DNA from: Hyperoplus lanceolatus
Taxonomy: Eukaryota > Chordata > Actinopteri > Uranoscopiformes > Ammodytidae
DNA length: 64,000 nt
Reading direction: 5' to 3'
Assembly (NCBI GenBank): GCA_026929865.2
Contig: CM049409.1
Span: 10,728,952 to 10,792,951, forward strand
Each line of letters starts with the position of its first letter. Within the stretch, counting starts at the first letter, position 1. The notes beneath the pieces are model-generated. The model did no database searches. It saw nothing but the letters and a program-made list of their open reading frames with translations, and was not told the DNA's origin. Made by a program: the position numbers and the translations under genes. Below, one piece after another: positions 1 through 11,154 of the stretch.

Positions 1-305
1 CTGCAGCGTTGTGTAGTTCAGGCAGCCGCCCAGACAACGCACACCTCCCGCTCTGACAGCAGTTGGATATAAAAATAAAAATAAATCGCCCGTCTCCCGT
101 CACCAACCCCTATTTGCAATATGTTCAATAAAACGTAATCACGGACAAAATACGTTTGTTAGCCAAACGTAATTGAGAATGCCGAATAGTTCTCTGGAAA
201 CGTAATTTTGATGAGACAGGGTTGTATGGTGCTCTGGGGCAGACGTAACCGGATGACGACAGTGACATGCATGCGACGTCGAAGCCGTGATAATAAAAAT
301 CAAAG

Positions 306-391
306 ATGGCTGCGGATATGTTGTGTGAGTTTGAGACTGCTTTGGCCTCGACCCTTTACGATTTGGAAGACGGCACTCAAATCTTTCATTA
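306..391 (+). CDS. candidate first coding exon, unidentified
   Basis: An ATG with a strong Kozak context (A at -3, G at +4) opens 28 codons starting MAADMLCEFETAL and ending DGTQIFH. It runs straight into a good splice donor (GTAAGTAAG) at 392, leaving two bases of a split codon. The surrounding 1-600 is noticeably richer in CpG than the DNA to its right, as a promoter or a young element would be. I do not recognise the peptide and found no second exon. A hAT-type terminus lies just downstream (ends at 647), so this may be part of a transposon rather than a host gene. Confidence 0.2.
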
Positions 392-403
392 GTAAGTAAG
401 TGG

Positions 404-647
404 AATGTTCTGTTTTGCCGACCGACAACGGCAAAATTTTAATTTAACAGTTTAACAGTTGTTCGCTAAACGGACGGGGCTTAATACGTCACGTTGTGCA
501 TCGCTGTGATTGGCTGTAGTGCTATCCAACTGCGTGCAGTGGCATTTGAAATGCACAAGTAGGAGCCGCCCCTTGAGTTGGAAATTACTATTGATCGTGG
601 CCAGACCCTCTATCGTTCAAGATATCAGGGTCTGGATTTCCAGGCTA
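404..647. mobile_element. right end of a hAT-like element (left end not found)
   Basis: The segment ends at 647 with CCAGGCTA, preceded by CAGGGTCTGG. Read on the minus strand this is TAGCCTGG followed by CCAGACC, the same terminal layout as the 374-bp element at 44638-45011. The interior carries TGATTGGCTG and GC-rich blocks, as in fish hAT-type nonautonomous elements. The partner left end and a target duplication (expected copy of ATGATACT, 648-655) were not found between 1 and 600, so the element may begin before this window. The left limit given is approximate. Confidence 0.45.
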
Positions 648-821
648 ATGATACTATGGTCAAGAACCATAAATAAATGAAATAAAAAAAAAAAATTAAA
701 ACTGTTAAACAGTTCTGATGCTCTTTGTCTTCGTCTGTCTTTCCCTAAGGCCAGTCATTATGCCAATTTTGTTGACTGTCTTCTCCAGTGTGCTGCCGTG
801 TCGAATCCTAGTAGCAAATTG

Positions 822-824
<3 letters not shown>

Positions 825-849
<25 letters not shown>
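825..849. repeat. poly(A) tract
   Basis: A run of 25 A. There is no retrotransposon body that I can recognise directly before it, although a shorter A-run with AATAAA-like motifs lies near 672-695. It could be the tail of an old retrocopy or simple low-complexity DNA. Confidence 0.7.
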
Positions 850-853
<4 letters not shown>

Positions 854-2466
854 CCGCACAGAAATAGGCCAGACGGAGAGGGAGTCTGTGGCCTCAAGTA
901 CTCAATTCAGGGTTACGATAACACTTCACAGGGTTACTGTTAGCATCATCGTCGGTCCTGGTCAGAAACGAGATCTTCAAAAGCAAGAGCAGAGAGGTGC
1001 CAGGGGACAATGATCTGCAATGAACTGTGAACGCTTTGCAAAATGTGTTTGTGTTTGCGATGCTGTGGGGATCTAGAATGCCTGACAGTGTTCTTCACTA
1101 CCAGACGCCCAACATAAGGTGACTCTGCACACCCAGGAAATGTGTGTCACAGTCAGATATCCCAGTTAGTGGGGAGGCAGAGTTGCTGAATGGACAATAT
1201 CGGATCCAATTATCTCAGACTTGTCTCAGAAGTCCAGTATAACGACGTGGGACATTAAAAAGGCAATGGTAGAGTTGTGCCAGTGAAACTTTGTTCAGCA
1301 TGTTCCCTTGCTGAATTTTGTAATGTAGTTATTGGGAATCTAAGGTAATGAGGTAATACATCATCTCCCTGGACAGACAAAACATTACATAACATCCGTT
1401 TCATGAATCATGTTTGTAAATATATATCATAAAGCTAAGCGAAGACTGACTTTTTGTAGTGTGTCACTCTAGGTTTTTTCTCTCTCTCTCTCCCTCGTTC
1501 TTCTGGGTTCAACTCAATCAGTTAACCCTAACCTATCATATTGACCTCTGTGAGTCAATCATCTCATTGCTGTCAAACTTTAAAGTGTCTGAGCTGTCAG
1601 TTGTCATTTCAGTCTGTTGTCTGATGTAACCCTCCTCCAACCCCTCATCATATTCAGCGCCCTGGGGTCTTTCTACAATACTCATCAGAGGTCCCGCTCC
1701 ACAGCCCACCATTCATTCTGATCTTCAGCACTGATCTTCACCTCCACCACCACCAACCGTGTCTTGTCTTACGGTATAGTGAGCACAACTCAAAGCTTCA
1801 CTGGGCACTTTAAGATGAAGTCATGATGGGGATCTAATCTGTCAAAGACGATAAATTCTAAAACTTGTATTTATTATGTGTCAAATAAATTATATTCTTT
1901 TAAGTCTGATTTATTTCAGTCTCTCCAGGCTGAACTCAATGTATCACTAGGCCTTGATTAAAAATACACACGGATACAAAAACATTTGTACAGATGTCCG
2001 GTGTTTTTTAATGACCTTCGTCTTCAGCAATTCTTTTTCTTAACATGTTAGTCCCCACAGTCCTGCTTTTATGCGTTGATGAACTTTTTTTTTTCACTTG
2101 TAAATGTCTCTCAAAAGTGTCAACCCGTCCGACTTCCAGAACAACCTTTTTTTTCTGAATAGATATGTCAAAATATCCTGCAAAGCAAGTGAATGTACAA
2201 ACTGCAAACCACTGCTACAAAACTACTTTGAAATTATGTTTTTTTTATATATAATTTGCAACCTTGTGTATACCTTGGTAACTTTTCCATCTTGTGAGTC
2301 CTACACATACTCCTAGTGTCCTAGAGGCCTAGTGTTTACTGAATACTCATAATACCATACTTAACAAAACATGTAGAGAGTGTAAATATTTTATCTCGCC
2401 CACAAACTAGATTGATGATCTTCATGTGGGCAATTTAAACATTTACATCTTTTAACATATATAAAA
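850..2466. other. intergenic, nothing recognised
   Basis: AT-rich DNA with short open frames only. No exon with both splice signals, no RNA gene and no clear element ends were seen. Confidence 0.5.
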
Positions 2467-2970
2467 CAATTCTTCAACCCTTTTCAGCCCAGAGACCTCT
2501 TGGCTGACAGAGAAACAGAACAGGGACATCCAGAAGCCAGGCCATACACTACATTGTTTTAACCTCTTTTAACCATTTTAGCAATTTTCTTTGATTGATG
2601 ATTGATAAAACATTTGTACATATCTATTTTTGGACTTTATAATTATCATTGATGAGGTAAGTTGTTGAATTTTAAGCTTGAGGCTGAGTTATTGTTACAA
2701 AGCAATCCATTCTTATTACAACCTAACGTTAGCCTAGCGTTGCTTTTCAGCTTTCTATTTAATGGTGGCTAACGTTAGACACATCACGTTGGGCTCTGTG
2801 TCATTACCCATGACCTCATGGCCCACCCATGGGGTCATGGGAATCACTCATTGAAGTTAACTCAGTATTTTTTCTCTCTCAAAAGAATATTTTTATAGAA
2901 TTTTGGGGGGACCCCTGCAGTACCTCAACAGACCCCCAATGTGGTCCGGCCCCCTGGTTGAAGACCACCG
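2467..2970. mobile_element. degenerate hAT-like nonautonomous element
   Basis: The left end reads CAATTCTTCAACCCTTTTCAG and the right end, on the minus strand, CGGTGGTCTTCAACCAGGGG. These are imperfect inverted termini of the type 'caGTGGTTCTCAACC', with GGGGACCCCTGCAGTACC and GGTCCGGCCCC inside the right end. Such termini are typical of old hAT-type repeats. The target duplication is not clear, so the ends are good to a few bases only. Confidence 0.4.
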
Positions 2971-3927
2971 ATATAAAATATTTCACTAGATAATATAGTA
3001 TTCAAATGTACTAGCTTATTAAGGTTTTATTCATAACACCAGTCACTTGTGTGTGATTGAATTAGCACATGAATATTCTCTTATTAGAATGCAGAGCCAC
3101 ACCACTGCTATTTACATAATTATCATATGCAAGCAAAGCCTCGATCTGATCTTTCTGTGACTGCCTTAGGAAGCTGCTACAAATGTTAGATCAGGATATT
3201 GGAGTCCATTGTTTCCATGGGAGAGGTGTGAAAAGCAGCTTATTCATGATTCAGTGGGAAAATTGTAAACTCTCGTTCAACCTTGAGGTCATGCGTATAC
3301 AAACAAACAGAAAGAGGCAACATGGATCACAGAGTGATGTGGGTGGGTCAGTTGAGCAAACTGTGCGCTGAGCAAGTCTATGGCATTTCATATATTTTAA
3401 ATTTCATCCAGTTTTGGAGCATTACAGGAGAGAAAATAAAGGAGTATTTCAGCTTATTTGATAGTGCTCTGGGTGTTCCTCACAAAGGAGGAAACACAGC
3501 CCGTTGCCATGTAATGTTTGTAAATGATCCCTGCATAGGAGCACACATCAGTCACATGCCGCTCGTTTGATTATTCCACCCGCAGGGAGGGTTCCCCGGG
3601 GGCGGGAGCATCGGTTTCATCACAATCCACACGCACCATCCACACCTACATGCACTTGACTTGGCACACATACGCCAGAGTGCCTGTTTTCAAAGGGAGG
3701 AGAAAGTGTATGGAATCAAACACATCTCTTTGTGTCCCACTACCTCTCTTATTTCTCCTTTGGTAGAAATGACTGTCAAACTGAGCTGCTGATTTATATT
3801 TAGTCATGCTCTGTGCTATGATCCTACCGGTATTTATCCCTGCAAGCTTTGTTAATACTGGTTCTGGCTCCACCGTAGGAGCCTGCCTGGGGATTGCTCT
3901 TCAGATTTGGTTTGGCCCTCACCTAAT
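2971..3927. other. intergenic, nothing recognised
   Basis: No supported gene. A short GC-rich patch (about 3580-3640) has no visible coding or element structure. Confidence 0.5.
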
Positions 3928-3991
3928 CTCCTCCTCCTCCTCCTCCTCCTCCTCCTCCTCCTCCTCCTCCTCCTCCTCCTCCTCCTCCTCC
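3928..3991 (+). repeat. (CTC)n microsatellite
   Basis: About 21 perfect CTC/TCC units. It creates an artificial polyserine frame on the plus strand, which I do not take as coding. Confidence 0.95.
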
Positions 3992-5789
3992 GCACTGTTG
4001 CACAGTTTCTTCCCATCTCATCATTTTCACTGTATTTCTCTTCATCTCTCTCTTCCTGTCCATCTCTCAGTGTGTTCTGACTCCCTATCTGCTTGCTTGT
4101 GCTTGTGTGTGCGTATGTGCGTTCCTCAGAAGCAGGCAGCGGAGGAGGAGTGTGGCAGGACTGTACGATTATTCATCCAGGGAAAAGGCAGAGAACTTTA
4201 TTCCCCACTTACTCACTCACCTACTCAGCCCACAGTCAGCTTGCCTAGCCGTGATTAAATTCATCAACACCCTCTCCTTCTTCCACACAAACACACACGA
4301 TGGCGTGTGGGGCCGGGGGAAGCTGGAGCAGGAGGGGCTTTAATCCCTGCCGGTGTGGCCTGGAACTCTGCTGGAGTTTCAGATCTGGTGATTAGGCTGA
4401 GAGGTCGATATACTCAGCGGAAATCTCCCTTGAATTCTGAGGAAGCGCTGAAGGCATGTTCTTCACTGCATCAGAGGAGGAGAAAGAGGAAAAGAAAAGC
4501 CCTCTTTTTTTAGATGCAGGCTCAGCTACAGCTGGCCAGTATACAAAAGATGAGAAGACTTCAAGGTCCTTTGATCTGAATCCAGTCTCATTGTTAGTCT
4601 CTGATTGAAGCATTTTAGGGCATGGCAGTTGCCTTTTGCAGAGGGCAAGAAACTTTGCCTTCCCAAGTCTTTGTTTCCATTTAAATCGGGCACCTCGAAT
4701 GTCTCACTTTGCCATCACTGTTCAGTAATGCATGAAACAAAAATAATTTGTTTAATCCAAAATACAATCAACAACATTATACAACACCTAACTAGGCACA
4801 CCCGAGCACAACACTTTGTAGTATCGCTCACAGTCCACATGAAAATACATAGCTGAATGCAAATTCCTCCTGAGATTCATACTCCAAGGAAAGAGAAATG
4901 CCCAAGGCTGTATTTCTACCTAAGGCCTTGCATTATTCACGAGACAGTCTGCAGTTGGTTTTGGTAAACAGCATGAAAACACTCTCCCATCTCTAGACAG
5001 ACAAGATATATAAATCTGACATTATACACCTACACATATCTTCTCTCAGCTTTAGATGCCGAGAACACTCCTTTTTCTTAACCAAAAGCACATGCAGGCA
5101 TTCATGTGGGAAAACAATTGTTCACCGCATTAACCCACAGATACTAAAATTGATAAAATGCTCGATATTAAAAAAGGATAGAACAGCAAAGCCCATTGTG
5201 TTAGGAGTGGAAAACCGATAGAAAATATGAACGCTGTATTTAATCAGCGAATACTAAAAGGAAAACTGAAAGATAATTACAGGATCCTTTCATAAAAAAA
5301 AAACCCTTTTTTTGACCAGCAGTTTCTGTGTTGAGATGACAAATTGACTATCAGAGCAGTTGGTTCTTGAAAAAGAGGGGGTCTGTATTGACAAGGAATT
5401 AACTGAAACTCTACTATACACTGTCCACCATGTGCCAATAGAGATGTAAAAATCTAAAATGTATCGCGTATTCAGAAGAAATCGCAAAGCCAAGTAAACA
5501 AGAGACCAAATTGCAATTACTACAAGCTGCATCAGGGAAATAACTGCTGGTCATGCAACCCTCATGTTGTGGGTTCTGTGATATTTAGCATGCTAGTAGT
5601 AATACCTTTCATCAGAGTATGTGTTTAAGTCAAAATAATCCATACATAATGCTTGTATTACTTAACGAGTTGTAGGAGCAGGTAATTTGGTACAGACCAT
5701 TCATTTGCAAATAGAAGTTCAAAACTTGCAATGTTCCAAAGAATATAAGTTGGTTTAAAGATCAAAGGCAACAAAAGGTGAACATATAA
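3992..5789. other. intergenic, nothing recognised
   Basis: Mixed-composition DNA with short open frames on both strands, none with conserved-looking sequence, splice context or element termini. Confidence 0.5.
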
Positions 5790-6928
5790 AGGTGAGAACA
5801 CACCGGGCGCGTTGGCCGCGTTGAAAAATCCTATTTTTGCATAGGGAACCATTGGTTTAGGCGCGAGGATCCGTTGGCCGCGGCAAAGCGTCGCTTTGGG
5901 CGCGTTACCAAAGCGTCAACGCGCCAGCAAAGCGTAAAAAAAAGATGAAAAAATTTAACTTTCAACGCTCCAGCGCGTGACGTTTAGCCGCGTTGGCCAA
6001 TCAGCGGTGAGCTCGTCACTGGCAGAGAGACGGAGGACAGAAAAATCTGACATAAAATGGAGGAGCAGATAATCACCGCTGTGTGTGCGAGACCGTGTCT
6101 CTATAAACACCTTGGAGGAAATGCGGCTGGCTGGTGATATGAAGCCGCTCGGATGGGGAAAGTGAGCCAGGAGAATGGGCTTCCTGGTTAATTCAGTGAA
6201 TATGTGTGGCTGTGCTTAAGCCGATAAACCAAGTTAGCACCGGTCGGATAGCGTTAGCTAACTCACCCGGCTGTGTGCGGCCACCACCTCCATATAATGA
6301 ACCCAAACTTAACGGCTAAGTCCGGGGAACTTTCACAACGAGTACAGCGAAGCACCGGTGTTTATGCCGGCCCTATAGGCTATCTACGCCAGCCACGGTC
6401 CCGTCACAGCCAGGTAATGTAGGCTACTTGCCTTTATTTTCTACTGCCCTGTGCACAATGCTGCTGTAAATGTGTTTGGTATGGTGCTGCCTTGCTGTTT
6501 GTGTTCATTTCCGAGTGGCGTGAATCTGCAATGCTGTTTTAAGGCTATTTGTTCCGTTCACTTGCTGTTTATTTGTTTTTTGGCACAATTGTTGGCCGTG
6601 TAGTTGTTGTTTTTGTGTGGACATGAACGCTGTTGTGTCGGGTCGGATCTGATCACAGCCATGGTTGATTAGGGGAATAAATATATCGGGGGCGACTAGC
6701 TGCGTAGCTCCGTTCCTCGGACTCCCACAAAAGAGAGCGCAGCCATGGTTGATCAGCAATAGAAAAAGCGGGGGAAATAAGTTTCGGGCGGTCTCATCTA
6801 CGTAGGTCATGACGTGGGCGCTTTTGGGCGCGTTGGACAATTTTTTGACACAAAATGACCAAGCGCCAGATCGGGCGCGTTGGTCGCTTTGGCCCAAAGC
6901 GCCCAACGCGCCCGGTGTGTTCTCACCT
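5790..6928. mobile_element. Harbinger-like nonautonomous element
   Basis: Long terminal inverted repeats begin AGGTGAGAACACACCGGGCG and continue CGTTGG; the right end is the reverse complement. The element is flanked by a 3-bp TAA duplication (5787-5789 and 6929-6931). A TWA target duplication with CG-rich termini is the signature of the PIF/Harbinger superfamily. The 1139-bp interior is rich in CpG and GCGCG motifs, unlike its AT-rich surroundings. No transposase was found, but a short MADF-like start is present (6057-6137). The TAA duplication is intact and the termini are close to identical, so the copy is probably not very old. Confidence 0.8.
6057..6137 (+). pseudogene. MADF-like N-terminal relic in the Harbinger-like element
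   Basis: A 26-codon frame starts MEEQIITAVCARPCLY and stops soon after (…NAAGW). The pattern 'M-D/E-E-x-hydrophobic-I-x-A-V…P-x-L-Y' is how MADF (Myb/SANT-like DNA-binding) domains begin, and Harbinger elements usually carry such a protein beside their transposase. The rest of the domain is missing, so it cannot work as one. The match is short and judged by eye. Confidence 0.4.
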
Positions 6929-6931
6929 TAA

Positions 6932-7737
6932 GTATTATCATGGACTTATCATCAGCTATAATGGGGCGGTCATTCTTCAGCGGGAACACAAAGGTAGTTA
7001 ACATGAAACATATACAAAAGGTGGGTTAAAATATTGAGAAAGGAGAGTGGGCCCATTTAGAACAGGTATAAAAATGCATTCTCACAAATGGTTTGATGGC
7101 ACTCTGTACAATTAACTTAATTTCAAGCATACCCTGACCTTAAAGTTTAATTTATACATTTTGCTGAGGGAAGACCATAACCATTAGAAGCTTTGTGATA
7201 ACTTTCCTGCACCTCTTCAACTACACCTCGGCAGTGGCTGCAGTGAATTCATTTCGCTGTGACCTCCCTTTCTAGCACAGTGAATTAAACCACGGAAACT
7301 TCACTAAATAGACTCATATTCTGTAGTGAAAAATTTGAATAAATTTTTTGTATCCTTGTAAATTGAACTTTAGACTGTTAGTCGAAAAACCCAAGCAGTG
7401 TGAAGACTACACCTTGGGCTCCAGGATATTGAGATGGGCATTCTTCATATGTATTTGTTCAAAGCAGTGGCTCCCAGCCCCGAGGTAAGACTCAGACCTT
7501 GGAACATCTTCTGTGTGCAGCAAACATTTTCTCTGATTTTGTGAATAAAAGTGCTCATTTAAAGTTCTAAAGCTTAGATAATTACATTAAACTTGATGCA
7601 GTCCATCTCCGCTACAATGTTTCTCTTGTCACACCTAGGCATTTCCCTGACGGCAATATATGAATGGTCTTTTCCCCATTGTTTGAATAATTTTATTTTC
7701 AAAATAAAAATAAACAGAACCCAGATCGGTAACACTT
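6932..7737. other. intergenic, nothing recognised
   Basis: AT-rich, no supported gene or element between the Harbinger-like element and the left end of element A. Confidence 0.5.
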
Positions 7738-7991
7738 TAGTTCGATAGTCCACTGTTGTTACGGCTCCCGCCTTGTTTTCTCCTCCCTCCTCTTCCCTCC
7801 TACACTCTCTCACTCTCAGGTGCTCTGGAGCTTGATTGGCGGCAGGTGCTCCTAATTAGGTGGGGCTTAAAGGCTTGGCCGGCGCCGGTCGCTCTCTCTG
7901 CTTGCCTGACTGGAAGACGGGGTGTTGCTGACCTGCTGCTGCGTGCTGTTTATGTAGTTTTATGGTTTACTTATGGGGGGGGGCTGCTAGG

Positions 7992-8853
7992 TAGTGATGG
8001 GCAAATGAAGCTTTTATGAAGCATTGAACCAGTTGAGCCAATGTTTCGAAAATAGGTTCATTACTCGAAGCTTCATTGACAGTGACCTCTGCTGGCGAAG
8101 TGCGAGGCTGCAGTGGATTCAAAGTATCCCTGCTTTTAAAATTATTTGACGCACACACACCCCACAAACCCAAATACTCAATATCATGATCTATTCACGA
8201 ATAAAGATTGATCAAAATACAGATGTCTAAATTGTTCTTAAAAGGATTGGCCTAGCCCATGTCCAAATAGGCTAACTGATTTAGGCTAGGATATAATTGA
8301 AACAGCATTTCATAAAAACCTACAATATAATGACCTCTGCCACCGACCGGGATTCGAACCCCGAACCTCCACACCTCAGTCTATGCGTTATCCCCTAGCC
8401 TAATCTAATTGAAATTTCGAATAGTTTTATTACATACTGGACACAACTCCCGAAAACGGTTCTAGCGCCGATTGTGTGATAATTTTTTCCATTAAATAAT
8501 TTGGCCGTGCCGCGGTGACAGGCTTGCTTTGGGCAAGGTTGGCTGGGTGTGCTTGAGTAGCCTAACTCTTAATTATGTGGGATGGGGAACACTCAAAGAT
8601 TTGTATTGAGGTAGGCTGCCTTAGTTTTTCAACGGCTTATGGATTGAGCCGGTTTCTTTTATAGCTCAAAGCTTCTCCACCGAGCCGCGGACCAGTCAAG
8701 TGATTCAGGCAACGAAGCAGTTGCTGCTTCGGACGTCATATGTCACGTGATTTTTTTTCGTACTGAAGCAAGCTTCGAAGCAGTGCTTCTTGGGAATTGT
8801 AGGTCAGGGTTTGAAGCACGTATCGAAGCTTCAGTGTCAGACTGCCATCACTA
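7992..8853. mobile_element. hAT nonautonomous element inside the LTR
   Basis: Inverted ends TAGTGATGG / CCATCACTA are flanked by a perfect 8-bp duplication CTGCTAGG (7984-7991 and 8854-8861), the hAT signature. The interior has inverted 'cgaagcttca' motifs near both ends and a tRNA-like box B. No transposase frame was found. Confidence 0.85.
8335..8402 (-). ncRNA. tRNA-like segment (box B) inside the hAT
   Basis: On the minus strand the segment reads TAGGCTAGGGGATAACGC, resembling a D-arm/box A, then GGGGTTCGAATCCC, a perfect RNA polymerase III box B with a T-arm stem. The anticodon arm does not fold convincingly by eye and there is no complete acceptor stem. I treat it as a tRNA-derived or SINE-like piece rather than a functional tRNA. 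Confidence 0.35.
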
Positions 8854-9126
8854 CTGCTAGGTTGTGTTCTGTTTATTTTATCGTAGTTTTTAGAGGGGCA
8901 GGGGAATAGTTTATTTGGAGGAAGGCCTGGGCAATACTGTGGTCCAACTGTGCCTCCCCAGGTCTTCCTCCCGTTTACCTCTTTTCTTTTGCAGCCTCCT
9001 TACTGAGTTGTTGTTTTGGGATTGATTTAATAAAGCACATTATTACTTTGATTCTTGGTTCTGTCTGGGTTACTTTTAATGTTTACTGGCCGGCTGAACG
9101 AGCCTGGGATGGCCGGCCGTAACATA

Positions 9127-9144
9127 TGGGGACTCGTCCGGGAT
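9127..9144 (+). promoter_or_regulatory. primer-binding site, tRNA-Pro-like
   Basis: TGGGGACTCGTCCGGGAT begins two bases after the LTR end. It matches the 3' end complement of tRNA-Pro used by many retroelements at 17 of 18 positions (A for G at the sixth). Its position directly after the LTR supports both the LTR boundary and the strand. Confidence 0.75.
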
Positions 9145-9339
9145 CCGGAACCATCCGAATTTTGTTTAGAGCACGGGCAGTTGTTGATTTAATGCTCTGC
9201 GCCGTGGATTTATTTTTGGTAGACGGGAGTGCTGGGGTTGCTCCCGCGTTGCTGGCGTTGTAGTGTTTTGCTGTTTGTTCTGTTTCGCTTCGTAAGTAAG
9301 ACGGAAAAGAAGCTGATTAAGGATCAGCTGGGTGTTGCT

Positions 9340-10605
9340 ATGGTTCAGCAGGGAGTGTTGGTGGAGAGGGGCGCGGCTGCCTCTCCTATGTCTAAAGGGG
9401 CGGGCTTTAGCGAGCAGGTAAGATTGAGTGAGATAGCGCTAGAAATGTATAAATTAGAAGTAAAGGAGAAAGAGCTTGAATTAAAAATGAAAGAGATGAC
9501 TCGCCGCTTTGAGGTGGAGACGGTGCGTTTGGATGAGCTGGAGATGAGCGCGGCTGTGCCACAGCACGCAGCAGTTATACAGCCAGCTGAGCTAGATGTT
9601 ACCGAGCACATTGATCTTATTACCGAACACCTTGATCTTATTCCGGTTTTCTCTGAGGAGGAGGTAGACAAGTTCTTTGTTCTCTTTGAGCATGTCGCAA
9701 GTACTTTAAAGTGGCCTCGTGATTGGTGGGCGCTGGTGCTGCCGAGTGTACTCACTGGTCGGGCACAGGAGGTTTGTGCGATGTTGTCCGTTGACGATAG
9801 TCTTGATTTTGACAAAATTAAAGCTGCCGTGTTGAGAGCATATGGATATAAGGCTGTGTTTGAGAGAACGGTGTCACAAGAATGTCATGTTGAGAGCAAT
9901 CATGGTGTCTCTGTCCAGTCGTGTAAAATCAGCACTGCTAGTGGGGCGGAGGGGAAGCACACCCGGGAGGGACGGGACACGCGGGAACGTCCATTGTGTT
10001 TCTATTGTAAGAAACCGTGGCACTTAGTCGCCAATTGTTATGCTTTACGGGGAGAAAAGCAACCTGCAGTGAAGTCAGTGGGTTGTGTTAACACTTCGAA
10101 GCCTGTGGCGGAGGTGGCTCCTGAGAGTCTGGAGTCGGAGCTAGACAATTATGCACCATTCTTGATGGGGGGCGCTGTGCCTTTAGAGCAAGTGGGGGAA
10201 CAAGTGCCGTTAATCATTCCGAGGGATACAGCTGAGAATCAGTCATTTATTATAAGTGATGTCTTGCCTATGTCTGGTGTGGATTCCGGTGTCATTTTCC
10301 GGGGGGGGGGGGGGTGTGAGACGCAGTGCAGGGGCGCGCCAGGGTACCTTGAGTCAGATTTGGTCTCCGGTCCGGTGGCTGTTCGTCCCTACTTTCCGAT
10401 TGAAGGTGTGTCTCGTTGTTTGGGAAGTGAGTTAGCTGGTGATAAGGGGTTGGTCAAGCCTGAAGTGACGGCCGTTCCTATGGTTGCAGGGTGTAACGCT
10501 AGGTTGGCTCGGAAAAATCCTGGGGGGGTTTTTGCAGGTGCAATGACCCTCTACAAACTAGTAACAGTGGAAAATAGAGACAAGTTTTGCTCAACTGATG
10601 AGTAA
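9340..10605 (+). pseudogene. Gypsy gag/protease relic fused to element A sequence
   Basis: The frame is open from an ATG at 9340 and can be read back to 9229 from a GTG, but the ATG is the likelier start. In order it shows: a Glu/Lys-rich coiled-coil-like stretch (about residues 27-65); a SCAN/capsid-like helical region (FSEEEVDKFFVLFEHVAS to AAVLRAY); a CCHC zinc knuckle CFYCKKPWHLVANC (DNA 9997-10038); and a protease-like segment. In that segment the expected Asp-Thr-Gly motif reads RDTAENQSF, so the catalytic Gly is lost. The stretch between the capsid-like part and the knuckle looks shortened. A 14-G run at 10301-10314 may hide a frameshift. The last 18 or so residues are read from element A after 10548, not from the retrotransposon. 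It is not expected to be functional. Confidence 0.75.
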
Positions 10606-11154
10606 CACTGGATGACCCCAAAGTAAAGTTAAAAAATATATAGGCAGCATATCTGAACAGGAAACAACATTTATTTGAAGTAAATTTAACTTTTTTCAGT
10701 AGTTACACAACATGTAGGTACACAGCAAGTACCATACCTCTAAAAAAGACAATAAAACTAATGCATGTATTTATTTAGGTGTCACTTAGGCAATTGTTTA
10801 ACGACAGATCGTCCAAAAATTGACATTCAAAAAGCTCAGTAAAGTGTACCATAACACCCAGTACCACTAGTTATGATACTGAGCAAACATATGTAATATA
10901 CAGTCCCCTCCATAAGTATCGGAACAGTGAGGCCAATTCCTTTATTCTCGCTGTAGACTGGAAACATTTGGGTTTGACACCAAAAGATGAAAAGGAGACA
11001 ATAGCTCAACATTTCAGCTTTCATTTCCAGGTATTCACATCTGGATCTGATACACAACTGAGAAGATAGCATGTTTTGTAAAGGAACACCACATTTTTAG
11101 GTGAGCAAAAGTATTGGAACAGATAGACTTAAAATAAATTAAAGTGAATAAGAC

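Larger units (their letters stand above)
7757..9124 (+). repeat. Gypsy-type 5' LTR, interrupted by a hAT
   Basis: It starts TGTTACGGC and ends GCCGTAACA, perfect 9-bp inverted ends of the usual TG…CA kind. An AATAAA polyadenylation signal lies at 9029-9034, upstream of the LTR end. Removing the inserted hAT (862 bp) and one copy of its 8-bp duplication leaves an LTR of about 498 bp. No second LTR is present in the window. Confidence 0.85.
7757..10548 (+). mobile_element. Gypsy-type LTR retrotransposon remnant (LTR plus gag/pro)
   Basis: This is a 5' LTR (7757-9124), a primer-binding site (9127-9144) and a damaged gag/protease frame. It stops abruptly at about 10548, where the arm of element A resumes (ctctacaaactagtaacag). 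Reverse transcriptase, RNase H, integrase and the 3' LTR are all absent. Comparison with the intact tip of the right arm shows that about 870 bp of element A's left tip is missing at the same place. One deletion probably removed both the 3' part of the retrotransposon and the tip. Confidence 0.8.

Noticed and set aside
3806..4258. 150-codon frame with a polyserine tract
   Set aside because: Created by the (CTC)n microsatellite; no splice context or recognisable domain.
6505..6906. 133-codon minus-strand frame in the Harbinger-like element
   Set aside because: No resemblance to a Harbinger transposase or MADF protein; composed partly of terminal-repeat sequence.
8335..8402. Functional tRNA gene
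   Set aside because: Box B is perfect but the anticodon and acceptor stems do not form; listed only as tRNA-like.
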